Position numbers and translations under genes: made by a program. The notes beneath the pieces are model-generated. The model ran no database searches. It was given only the letters and a program-made list of their open reading frames with translations, and was not told the DNA's origin. 64,000 nt of DNA from Streptomyces griseus subsp. griseus (GTDB lineage Bacteria; Actinomycetota; Actinomycetes; Streptomycetales; Streptomycetaceae). How positions within the stretch are numbered: the stretch's first letter is position 1; each line of letters begins with the position of its first letter. The stretch is from positions 13,627 through 77,626 of the forward strand of contig NZ_JOJE01000033.1 of NCBI RefSeq assembly GCF_000720255.1, in the 5' to 3' direction. Positions 32,282-39,643 of the stretch are shown in pieces.

Positions 32282-32324
32282 AGAATAGAAAGGTCTGGAC
32301 CAGACCGTCAATAGGTCTGGACCA
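32282..32324 (-). promoter_or_regulatory. Chitinase promoter with two 12-bp direct repeats
   Basis: On the minus strand, TGGTCCAGACCT occurs at 32313-32324 and again at 32291-32302 (identical). The -35 TTGACG (32306-32311) lies between them, and the -10 TATTCT (32282-32287) follows 18 bases later. Each repeat also resembles the DasR palindrome ACTGGTCTAGACCAGT. This is the layout described for Streptomyces chi promoters. An inducible, repressor-controlled promoter is inferred. Confidence 0.85.
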
Positions 32325-32341
32325 TCGAGGGGTTGCTGCTG

Positions 32342-32992
32342 CTAGATCCCCAATTCCTGTGCCAGTACGGCCGCTTGCACCCGGCTGCGCAGCTCCAGCT
32401 TCCCCAGCAGACGGCTGACGTGCGTCTTCACCGTCGCCTCCGCCATGTCGAGCCGGACCGCGACATCGGCGTTGGAGAGCCCCTCGCCGAGGCAGGACAG
32501 CACGTCCCGCTCGCGCCGGGTCAGCGTCTCCAGGACGGCCGGATCGGCCTTCGGCTCCCGTACGGGTTTGGCGGCGAACTCGGCGATGAGCCGGCGGGTG
32601 ACGGCCGGAGCGACGATGCCCTCGCCGCCCGCCACCGTGCGCACGGCCGTGAGCAGGTCCTTGGCTTCCGTGTTCTTCAGCAGGAACCCGGCCGCACCGG
32701 CCCGCAGCGCCCCGAAGACGTACTCGTCGAGGTCGAAGGTGGTCAGCACGAGCACGTCGGCGAGCCCCTCGGCCACCACCTGCCGGGTGGCCGACACCCC
32801 GTCCAGACGCGGCATCTGCACGTCCATCAGCACCACGTCCGGACGCAGTTCCCGCGCCCGCGCCACCGCCTGCTCACCGTCCGCGGCCTCCCCGACCACC
32901 TCGATGTCGGGCGCGCTGCGCAGGATGAGGACAAGACCGGCCCGGACGGCGGACTGGTCCTCGGCGACGAGGACCCGGACGGGCCGGCTCAT
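32342..32992 (-). CDS. NarL/LuxR-family response regulator
   Basis: 216 residues. The receiver domain (1-120) has acidic pocket VAEDQ, phosphoacceptor in VVLMDVQMPRLDG, and lysine in FLLKN. The C-terminal LuxR-type HTH has LTRRERDVLSCLGEGLSNADVA and TVKTHVSRLLGKL. The ATG overlaps the kinase stop (ATGA), so the pair is translationally coupled. Target genes are unknown. It is next to, but convergently oriented with respect to nothing and codirectional with, the chitinase gene, from which the chitinase promoter separates it. Confidence 0.95.
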   Translation of the reverse strand: MSRPVRVLVAEDQSAVRAGLVLILRSAPDIEVVGEAADGEQAVARARELRPDVVLMDVQMPRLDGVSATRQVVAEGLADVLVLTTFDLDEYVFGALRAGAAGFLLKNTEAKDLLTAVRTVAGGEGIVAPAVTRRLIAEFAAKPVREPKADPAVLETLTRRERDVLSCLGEGLSNADVAVRLDMAEATVKTHVSRLLGKLELRSRVQAAVLAQELGI

Positions 32993-34206
32993 ACGGGGTC
33001 TCCTTCAAGGGCGAGGGGCAGGGTGGCGCGTACGGTCCACAGGGTGCCGTCCGGTCCGGCCGCCAGCGTGCCGCCGAGCAGCGTGGCCCGCTCCCGCATG
33101 CCGACCAGACCGGCGCCCGAGCCCGGCGCGCGGGGGCCGTTCCGGCGACCGTACGGGCTGCTCACCCGCACGTCGAGGGCGGCGTCGAGCCGGGTGAGCG
33201 AAACGGTGACACGGCCCGGACCGGCGTGCTTGAGGGCGTTGGTCAGCGACTCCTGCACGATGCGGTAGGCCGCGAGCTCCACCGGTGCCGGGACCGTGCC
33301 GTGGGCGGTGTCGAGAACGACGTCGAGGCCGTTGGCACGCGCGGTGTCGACCAGGGCCCCGAGGCCGTCGAGGGTGGGAGTGGCGGCCGGCTCGCGCTCC
33401 GGATCGCTGTCGCGGAGGATGCCGATCAGCCGCCGCATCTCCGCCAGTCCCTCGACGCTGTTCTCGCGGATGACGGTGAGGGCCTCGCGTGAGGTCGCGG
33501 GGTCGTCGAGGGAGAGCGCGGCGGTGGAGTGGATGGCGATGGCGGAGAGATGGTTGGCGACCATGTCGTGCAACTCCCTCGCCATCCGGGCGCGTTCCGC
33601 GGTGACCGCCTGGGTGCGGTCCATCTCGGCGAGCAGCGCGGTCTGCTCGGCGCGCAGCCGGGCGGCCTCGGCGGCGTCGCGGTGGTTGCGGACGATGAGC
33701 CCGGTGGACGCGGGCGCCAACGCCACGATGCCCACGGCCACGCCGATCAGCAGCGCCTCGGGCACCCGCCACAGCGCGAACGGCACCACCGTCGCCGTCA
33801 CCGACAACAGCCCGGAGATCCAGGGGATACGCCGGGCCGACCCGGGAGTGCCGTACAGGACGGCCGCGTAGATGACGTCCGTGAACATCAGGAGGGTGAC
33901 CAGATTGCCCTGGGTGACAGTGTCCAGTGTCAGCGCGGCCATGGCGGTGAGCAGCGCCGTACGCGGGGCGGCCCGACGCAGCAGCTCGCAGCCGGCCGTC
34001 ACGGCGAGCGGTAACAGGATCGGCCAGCGGCCCGGGAGGAGCACGATCGGTTCGGCGGCCGGCCGGGTGCCCAGCCCGATCCCCCACAGCAGGATCCCGC
34101 CGAGCAGCCCGCCTCCCGCGATGTACATGTCGATGCGGTGCGGGCGGGGGAGTCGTACGGCCATGACTCCATCAAACACGGCTGGGGGGCCGTCCGCCTG
34201 CTCCAT
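32989..34206 (-). CDS. Sensor histidine kinase (HisKA_3) with a TTA codon
   Basis: 405 residues from the ATG at 34206 (GAGGA eight bases upstream); ATG 34164 is an alternative. Six hydrophobic segments fill the N-terminal ~180 residues. The dimerisation/phosphoacceptor motif is RMARELHDMVANHLSAIAIHS, followed by a HATPase_c domain (RIVQESLTNALKHAG; GAGLVGMRERATLLGG). The signal is unknown; the short loops suggest sensing in or at the membrane. An in-frame TTA leucine codon at 34014-34012 (codon 65) implies dependence on bldA tRNA, so the system may act late in growth. Confidence 0.94.
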   Translation of the reverse strand: MEQADGPPAVFDGVMAVRLPRPHRIDMYIAGGGLLGGILLWGIGLGTRPAAEPIVLLPGRWPILLPLAVTAGCELLRRAAPRTALLTAMAALTLDTVTQGNLVTLLMFTDVIYAAVLYGTPGSARRIPWISGLLSVTATVVPFALWRVPEALLIGVAVGIVALAPASTGLIVRNHRDAAEAARLRAEQTALLAEMDRTQAVTAERARMARELHDMVANHLSAIAIHSTAALSLDDPATSREALTVIRENSVEGLAEMRRLIGILRDSDPEREPAATPTLDGLGALVDTARANGLDVVLDTAHGTVPAPVELAAYRIVQESLTNALKHAGPGRVTVSLTRLDAALDVRVSSPYGRRNGPRAPGSGAGLVGMRERATLLGGTLAAGPDGTLWTVRATLPLALEGDPV

Positions 34207-34316
34207 GGGAACGGTCCTCAACTGCATCTTTCGATGTACCGCGAGTTCGTCACCGACGACGACGAAGGGCGCGGATCCCGACGGGAGCCTGGAAGGGGGA
34301 ACGAAGGGAGTCCGTC

Positions 34317-34898
34317 GTGATCGTCGCGTTGATCGTCGCCTGCGAAGTCGGTTTCTGGGTGCTGCTGGCCCTGGGCCTGGCGGTGCGTTACCTGCTGAAG
34401 TGGCGGCGTACGAGCGTCGTCCTGCTGTTGTGCGAGCCGGTTCTGGAGCTGGTCCTGTTCATCGCGACGGCGATCGACCTGAAGAACGGCGCGGAGCCGA
34501 GCTGGGAGCACGGCGTGGCGGCGCTGTACATCGGTTACACGGTCGGATTCGGCCACTACACGATCCGCTGGATCGACGGTCACGCCGCCCACCGCCTGGC
34601 CGGCGGGCCGCCCCCGCCCAAGCCGCCGCGTCACGGCGTCGCCCGCGCCCGGCACGAGACGAAGCTGTGGCTGCGCGGGGTCCTCGGGGGCGCGGTGGCG
34701 CTGGCGCTCCTCCAGTCCGCCGTCTGGTACGTCGGCGACTCGGGCGACGTCGGTTCCCTGCGCGCCTTCCAGTGGGCGGCCCTGCGTGCGGTGGGCATCT
34801 ACGGCCTGATCACCCTCGCGTACTGGATCTGGCCGAAGAAGGCGCCGGCCGAGCCGCGGAAGCTGTCCGAATCCGGGACGGAGAGGGGCCGATCATGA
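34317..34898 (+). CDS. Uncharacterised polytopic membrane protein
   Basis: 193 residues from the GTG at 34317 (AAGGGAG eight bases upstream). Membrane segments are visible at about 1-22, 34-52, 67-82, 118-136 and 152-168, with a Pro/His-rich basic loop between the third and fourth (GGPPPPKPPRHG). Not recognised. It overlaps the next small gene as ATGA, suggesting a two-gene operon. It is divergent from the kinase gene. Confidence 0.8.
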   Translation: MIVALIVACEVGFWVLLALGLAVRYLLKWRRTSVVLLLCEPVLELVLFIATAIDLKNGAEPSWEHGVAALYIGYTVGFGHYTIRWIDGHAAHRLAGGPPPPKPPRHGVARARHETKLWLRGVLGGAVALALLQSAVWYVGDSGDVGSLRAFQWAALRAVGIYGLITLAYWIWPKKAPAEPRKLSESGTERGRS

Positions 34899-35080
34899 GC
34901 CGGGCGTCGAAGAACCTGCTGGAAGGGGCCGTCACCCTCGTGATCGGCCTGGCCCTGAAGCTCTTCGCCGTGGGAGTGGACCTCCCGGTCGTCGCCCCCA
35001 CGAAGGTCGGCGTGGTCCTGATGTGCGTCGGGGGCGCACTCGTCGCGACGGGCCTCTACCAGGCGACGCGGGCGGACTAG
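34895..35080 (+). CDS. Small two-helix membrane protein
   Basis: 61 residues. Two hydrophobic segments (~10-30 and 37-55) are joined by PVVAPTKVG, a pattern like small DUF5708-type or holin-like proteins, but no family is assigned. The start overlaps the previous gene (ATGA). The TAG stop shares the palindrome CTAG with the stop of the convergent adenosyltransferase gene. Confidence 0.75.
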   Translation: MSRASKNLLEGAVTLVIGLALKLFAVGVDLPVVAPTKVGVVLMCVGGALVATGLYQATRAD

Positions 35081-35649
35081 CGCTCCCCGCCCGGCACCCA
35101 CAGCACATCGCCGACCTCCCCGTTGGCCGCCCGCGCCAGGATGAACAGCAGGTCGGAAAGGCGGTTGAGGTAGGTCGCGGTGAGGGGGTTCATGAGCTCG
35201 CCGTGGGCCTCCAGGGCGGCCCAGGTCGACCGCTCGGCCCGGCGGACCACCGTGCAGGCCTGGTGGAGCAGGGCCGCGCCCGGGGTGCCGCCGGGCAGGA
35301 TGAAGGAGCGGAGCTTCTCCAGCTGTTCGTTGAAGCGGTCGCAGTCCGCCTCCAGCTTGTCGATGTAGAACTGCTCGACCCGCAGGGGAGGGAACTCGGG
35401 GTTCTCGACCACCGGCGTCGACAGGTCCGCGCCCACGTCGAACAAATCGTTCTGCACGCGGGTGAGGACCTTCACGATCTCCTCGTCCAGGCTCCCGAGC
35501 GCGATCGCCGTCCCGATCACCGCGTTCGCCTCGTTGGCGTCCGCGTACGCCGCGATCCGCAGATCGGTCTTGGCGACCCGGCTCATGTCACCGAGGTTGG
35601 TGGTGCCCGTGTCCCCGGTCTTGGTGTAGATGCGCGTCAGATTGACCAT
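35077..35649 (-). CDS. Cob(I)alamin adenosyltransferase, PduO type
   Basis: 190 residues. It transfers adenosyl from ATP to cob(I)alamin, making coenzyme B12. The ATP-binding N-terminus TRIYTKTGDTGTTNLGD and the helical-bundle motif YADANEANAVIG are typical; YLNRLSDLLFILAR lies at the end. It can supply cofactor for methylmalonyl-CoA mutase, whose partners mce and meaB are at 55-57 kb. The stop overlaps the convergent small gene at CTAG. Confidence 0.95.
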   Translation of the reverse strand: MVNLTRIYTKTGDTGTTNLGDMSRVAKTDLRIAAYADANEANAVIGTAIALGSLDEEIVKVLTRVQNDLFDVGADLSTPVVENPEFPPLRVEQFYIDKLEADCDRFNEQLEKLRSFILPGGTPGAALLHQACTVVRRAERSTWAALEAHGELMNPLTATYLNRLSDLLFILARAANGEVGDVLWVPGGER

Positions 35650-35662
35650 GAGGCCAGCCTAA

Positions 35663-36412
35663 TTACGCCCCCGACGTGCGGAAGACCCTTGTGCCCACCG
35701 TCACGGACACGATCGTGAGACCGACGGCCGCCAGCACGCCGTAGAGCATGTGGGTGCTCGTGTACGAGCCGACGTACGCGTCGCGCACGGCGTCCACCAG
35801 GTAGCGGAACGGCATGAGGTGGGAGAGGAAGTCCAGCCAGGCCGGGCCGAGGGTCATCGGGAGCATCAGGCCGGACAGGAGCATGGCCGGCATCGTCATC
35901 GCGTTGACGGCGGGGCCGAACTCCGTGGGGGTGCGGACCTTCATCGCCAGGGCGTACGACAGCGAGGCCAGCGACGCCGTCAGCAGGGCCACGAACACGA
36001 AGCCGATCAGGACCCCGGCCAGGGGAGCCCGCAGCCCCATCGCCAGTGCCGCCAGCACCAGCAGCACCGCCTGGAAGACGAACACCGTGGCGTCGCGCAG
36101 GACGCGGCCGAGCAGCAGGGCCAGGCGGCTGACGGGCGTGACCCGCATGCGCTCCAGTACGCCCTGCTGCTTCTCGATGATGATCGCGAAGCCCGCGAAG
36201 GACGATCCGAACAGGCCGAGCTGGAGCAGCAGTCCCGGCACCAGCAGCTGCCAGGAGCTGCCCCGCCCGCCGAGGGGCAGGTCCGTCAGCAGCGGGCCGA
36301 AGAACAGCAGGTACAGCAGCGGCATCAGCACGCCGAAGAGCAGCGCGAAGCGGGAGCGCAGGGACTGGCGCAGATAGCGGCCGTAGACGAGGGCGATGTC
36401 GTGAAGCAGCAT
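35663..36412 (-). CDS. ABC-2 type permease, DrrB-like
   Basis: 249 residues with six predicted membrane helices and the ABC-2 signature region (LLSGLMLPMTLGPAWLDFLSHLMPF, ~175-200). It forms an exporter with the ATPase encoded just upstream (10 bases apart). Family members export drugs or lipids. Substrate unknown. Confidence 0.9.
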   Translation of the reverse strand: MLLHDIALVYGRYLRQSLRSRFALLFGVLMPLLYLLFFGPLLTDLPLGGRGSSWQLLVPGLLLQLGLFGSSFAGFAIIIEKQQGVLERMRVTPVSRLALLLGRVLRDATVFVFQAVLLVLAALAMGLRAPLAGVLIGFVFVALLTASLASLSYALAMKVRTPTEFGPAVNAMTMPAMLLSGLMLPMTLGPAWLDFLSHLMPFRYLVDAVRDAYVGSYTSTHMLYGVLAAVGLTIVSVTVGTRVFRTSGA

Positions 36413-36422
36413 TCCGGGACTC

Positions 36423-37205
36423 CTATACGGCTACGGGAGCGGCGTCGGCCGGCGCGGCGCTGCGGCCGGTGATGGCCAGGAACGTGTCCTGCAGCGAGGC
36501 GTCGATCGAGCCGCCGTACTCGAGTTTCAGCGCGCTCGGCGTGCCCTCCGCCACCACCACGCCCGCGTCGACGACCACCAGACGGTCGGAGAGCGCGTCC
36601 GCCTCGTCGAGGTAGTGGGTGGTCAGGAAGACGGTGGTGCCGTGCTCGTCGCGCAGCCGGCGCACCAGGTCCCACAGATCCGCGCGGCTGCCCGGGTCCA
36701 GGCCCGTCGTCGGCTCGTCGAGGAACAGCACCTTCGGGCGGTGCGTGAGCGCCATCGCGATGTCGAGGCGGCGCCGCTGACCGCCGGAGAGCGCGCCCGC
36801 CCGGCGGTCGAGCAGGCCGGTCAGGTCCAGATCCCGCGCCAACTCCTCGGTGCGCGCGACGGCCTGGGCCTTGGTCAGGCGGTAGAGCCGGCCCTGGGTG
36901 ACCAGCTCCTCCCGCACGGAGATCTGCGGATCCACCCCGCCCGACTGGGCCACGTAACCGCAGGCCCGCCGTACTCCGGCGGGATCGGTCGCGAGGTCGC
37001 AGCCGGCGACGGTGGCCGCGCCGCCGGTGGGGGCGAGCAGGGTGGTCAGCATCCGCAGGGTGGTGGTCTTGCCGGCCCCGTTCGGGCCGAGGAAGCCGAG
37101 GATCTCGCCCTCGCGCACGGTGAGGTCGATCCCGCGCACGGCCTCCACGGGGCCGCGCTTGGTCTGGAAGGTGCGGGCCAGTCCGGCCGCACTGATGATT
37201 GCCAT
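36423..37205 (-). CDS. ABC transporter ATP-binding protein, DrrA-like
   Basis: 260 residues. Walker A is FLGPNGAGKTTTLRM, the signature LSGGQRRRLDIAMAL, Walker B VLFLDEPTTGLDP, and the H-loop TTHYLDEAD. The length is short for DrrA, with only a brief C-terminal extension. It is transcribed divergently from a TetR gene with an 80-base gap, the classic layout of a TetR-controlled exporter. Confidence 0.93.
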   Translation of the reverse strand: MAIISAAGLARTFQTKRGPVEAVRGIDLTVREGEILGFLGPNGAGKTTTLRMLTTLLAPTGGAATVAGCDLATDPAGVRRACGYVAQSGGVDPQISVREELVTQGRLYRLTKAQAVARTEELARDLDLTGLLDRRAGALSGGQRRRLDIAMALTHRPKVLFLDEPTTGLDPGSRADLWDLVRRLRDEHGTTVFLTTHYLDEADALSDRLVVVDAGVVVAEGTPSALKLEYGGSIDASLQDTFLAITGRSAAPADAAPVAV

Positions 37206-37273
37206 GGCCCCAGAAAAACAGAGTCCCTTAAATTTTGCAATGTCTCCAAAGTTTCAGAGAGCCCAAGCGGCGT

Positions 37274-37279
37274 TAGGAT
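37274..37279 (+). promoter_or_regulatory. -10 element of a leaderless tetR transcript
   Basis: TAGGAT lies six bases before the ATG at 37286 with no ribosome site, so the tetR mRNA is probably leaderless. The intergenic region has an AT-rich block (TTAAATTTTGCAA near 37227-37239) and TCTC...GAGA arms flanking CAAAGTTTCA, a candidate shared operator. Confidence 0.5.
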
Positions 37280-37285
37280 TCGGAC

Positions 37286-37927
37286 ATGACAGAGGGGCTC
37301 AGGGAGCGGAAGAAGCGCGAGACCAGGCAGCGGATCTCGGACATTGCCACGGGACTGTTCCTGGAGCGCGGCTTCGTGCCGGTGACGATCGCGGAGGTGG
37401 CCGAAGCGGCCGACGTCTCCGTGAACACCGTCTACAACTACTTCCCGGCCAAGGAGGACCTCTTCTTCGACCGCTCCGCGGGCGTCGTCGACCGGCTCCC
37501 GCGCTGGGTGCGCGGCCGGGACGCGGGGGAGTCCGCCGCCCGGGCCGTCCTGCGCGAGCTGCGCGCCGAGGTCGAGGCGGTCTCCCCCCGGGTCGGGCTG
37601 ATGGAGGGCTACGACCGTTTCCTGCGCGTCATCCACGAGGCCCCGCCGCTCCGCTCCCGGCTGTGGAGCCTGCAGCAGGAGGTCCTGGAGAACCTGGAGG
37701 CCACCCTGCGCGAGGAGACCGGGGCCGCCGCGGACGACCCGCTGCCGAACCTGATGGCAGGTCAGATCGGCTGGATCCACCAGACGGTCTTCGCGACCAT
37801 CGGCCGTGAGATGGTCGCGGGGCGCAATCCGGACGAAGTGTCCCGAGAGATGCTCGTGCTTCTCGACGGTATCGAAGAGCTGTTGAGCGAGAAGGTGCTC
37901 AACTACGCCGTCCGGGGCGCGGGCTGA
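37286..37927 (+). CDS. TetR-family regulator
   Basis: 213 residues. The N-terminal HTH is canonical: RQRISDIATGLFLERGFVPVT, IAEVAEAADVSVNTVYNYFPAKEDLF. The C-terminal ligand domain is helical. It probably represses the divergent DrrAB-like exporter and itself. The ligand is unknown. Confidence 0.93.
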   Translation: MTEGLRERKKRETRQRISDIATGLFLERGFVPVTIAEVAEAADVSVNTVYNYFPAKEDLFFDRSAGVVDRLPRWVRGRDAGESAARAVLRELRAEVEAVSPRVGLMEGYDRFLRVIHEAPPLRSRLWSLQQEVLENLEATLREETGAAADDPLPNLMAGQIGWIHQTVFATIGREMVAGRNPDEVSREMLVLLDGIEELLSEKVLNYAVRGAG

Positions 37928-37979
37928 GCGGTCTTGGTGTGATGTCCGTCATGTGAGACGTGACGCGCATTACTTACTG

Positions 37980-38008
37980 GTCACACAGCCCTTCCCGAGC
38001 GCTAGTGT
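37980..38008 (+). promoter_or_regulatory. Candidate promoter of the hydroxybutyryl-CoA dehydrogenase gene
   Basis: GTCACA (37980-37985) and TAGTGT (38003-38008) are separated by 17 bases and lie 44 bases before the GTG start, which keeps a leader with ribosome site AAGGGGAG. Confidence 0.45.
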
Positions 38009-38051
38009 CCGCCTCAGAGGCGTACGTAAACAGCGTGTAAGGGGAGTCGGA

Positions 38052-38900
38052 GTGGCACGGAAGCTCGCCGTCATCGGGGCCGGTCTCATGGGGTCCGGCA
38101 TCGCCCAGGTCTCCGCGCAGGCGGGCTGGGACGTCGTCCTGCGTGACGTCACCGACGAGGCACTGAGGCGTGGCACCGACGGCATCAAGGCCTCGTACGA
38201 CAAGTTCGTGAGCAAGGGGAAGCTGGAGGCGCACGACGCCGACGCGGCCCTCGCCCGCATCACCGCCACCACCGATCTGGACGCCGTGGGCGACGCCGAC
38301 ATCGTCGTCGAGGCCGTCTTCGAGAAGCTGGAGGTCAAGCACGAGATCTTCCGCGCACTCGACAAGATCACGCGCGAGGACGCCGTGCTCGCCTCCAACA
38401 CCTCCGCCATCCCGATCACCAAGATCGCGGCTGTGACGGAGCGCCCGGAGCGGGTCGTCGGCACCCACTTCTTCTCACCGGTGCCGATGATGCAGCTGTG
38501 CGAGCTGGTGCGCGGCTACAAGACCAGCGACGAAACACTCGCCACCGCACGGGAGTTCGCCGAGTCCGTCGGCAAGACCTGCATCGTCGTCAACCGCGAC
38601 GTGGCCGGCTTCGTCACCACCCGGCTGATCTCCGCCCTCGTCGTCGAGGCCGCCAAGCTCTACGAGTCGGGCGTCGCGACCGCCGAGGACATCGACCTCG
38701 CCTGCAAGCTGGGCTTCGGACACGCCATGGGCCCGCTCGCCACCGCGGACCTCACCGGCGTCGACATCCTGCTGCACGCCACCAGCAACATCTACACCGA
38801 GTCCCAGGACGAGAAGTTCGCTCCGCCGGAGCTGATGCGCCGGATGGTTGACGCCGGTGACATCGGGCGCAAGAGCGGGCAGGGCTTCTACAAGCACTGA
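38052..38900 (+). CDS. hbdA: 3-hydroxybutyryl-CoA dehydrogenase
   Basis: 282 residues from the GTG at 38052 with AAGGGGAG upstream; a longer frame from 37953 covers the promoter. NAD(P)-binding motif VIGAGLMGSGIAQVSA; family signature VVGTHFFSPVPMMQLCELV with the catalytic His; C-terminal domain DLACKLGFGHAMGPLATADLTG. It converts acetoacetyl-CoA to 3-hydroxybutyryl-CoA, first steps toward butyryl/crotonyl-CoA (ethylmalonyl-CoA pathway). This links it with the thiolase at 55.4 kb. Confidence 0.94.
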   Translation: MARKLAVIGAGLMGSGIAQVSAQAGWDVVLRDVTDEALRRGTDGIKASYDKFVSKGKLEAHDADAALARITATTDLDAVGDADIVVEAVFEKLEVKHEIFRALDKITREDAVLASNTSAIPITKIAAVTERPERVVGTHFFSPVPMMQLCELVRGYKTSDETLATAREFAESVGKTCIVVNRDVAGFVTTRLISALVVEAAKLYESGVATAEDIDLACKLGFGHAMGPLATADLTGVDILLHATSNIYTESQDEKFAPPELMRRMVDAGDIGRKSGQGFYKH

Positions 38901-39053
38901 CACCGCACACGCCCCGCAGGCGTCACGCCATGGGGTGAATTCGGTATCGGTTCGCTTACAGACGGCAACCTCCGACGGGCTCGTGCCGTCAGAGCTTGCA
39001 TCACCTAGACGTGTCACATCGCTGAGCACGACGACGTACTCACGGGAGCGCAT

Positions 39054-39377
39054 ATGCACATCAGGGGCGACCACGCCGAGCTGGTCGTCGGGGGCCGCCT
39101 CGACGTCCGCAGCGCGGCGGACGCCCGTACGGTCCTGCACTCGGCCATCGACGACGGCGCCGGCGACCTCGTGCTCGACCTGTCCGAACTGGAATTCTGG
39201 GACGCCACCGGACTCGGTGTGATCATGGGCGTCCACCGGCGCGCCGGCCGCTGCGGCCGACGCCTGGTGCTGCGCGGCGTACCGCCGCAGATGCAGCGCC
39301 TGTTGGTGGCGACCCGGCTGCACCGCATCCTGGCGATCGAGGGCGGCATCGGGGTGGAGTCGCTGCCCCGGGTGTAA
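39054..39377 (+). CDS. STAS-domain anti-sigma factor antagonist-like protein
   Basis: 107 residues, a single STAS domain. The phosphorylation-site region reads LVLDLSELEFWDATGLGVIMG: the usual DSxGLG serine is Thr here, which kinases of this class can also phosphorylate. It probably belongs to a partner-switching circuit with an RsbW/SpoIIAB-type kinase, but none is adjacent. The ATG has GGGAGCG upstream. Confidence 0.88.
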   Translation: MHIRGDHAELVVGGRLDVRSAADARTVLHSAIDDGAGDLVLDLSELEFWDATGLGVIMGVHRRAGRCGRRLVLRGVPPQMQRLLVATRLHRILAIEGGIGVESLPRV

Positions 39378-39612
39378 GACCTGTCGCGGGTGTGAATCCG
39401 CGGACGGGGGAGACCCGGGCAGCGCGAAGCGAAACGAACCGCGCGCACAATCCTCACGAGACTGTGATGTCTCCGACGGCGCGGTACCCCGGACTGTCGT
39501 AGATACTGTGCGAAGGTTTAGGGTTCGGCTGCCCGCCGCCCTGACAGCTCCGAGCGGGCACCGGACCAGAAGCGACAGCGAGGTGTGCGGCAAGGCCGGG
39601 AGGGGCTCGCAC

Positions 39613-39639
39613 ATGCACACGAACGCTTGGGGGGCTTGA
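39613..39639 (+). promoter_or_regulatory. Eight-codon upstream ORF before the P-loop membrane protein
   Basis: ATG at 39613 with GGGAGGGG eight bases upstream reads MHTNAWGA and stops four bases before the main ATG at 39644. The G-run that could serve as the main ribosome site lies inside this ORF, suggesting translational coupling. Confidence 0.4.
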
Positions 39640-39643
39640 ACCC

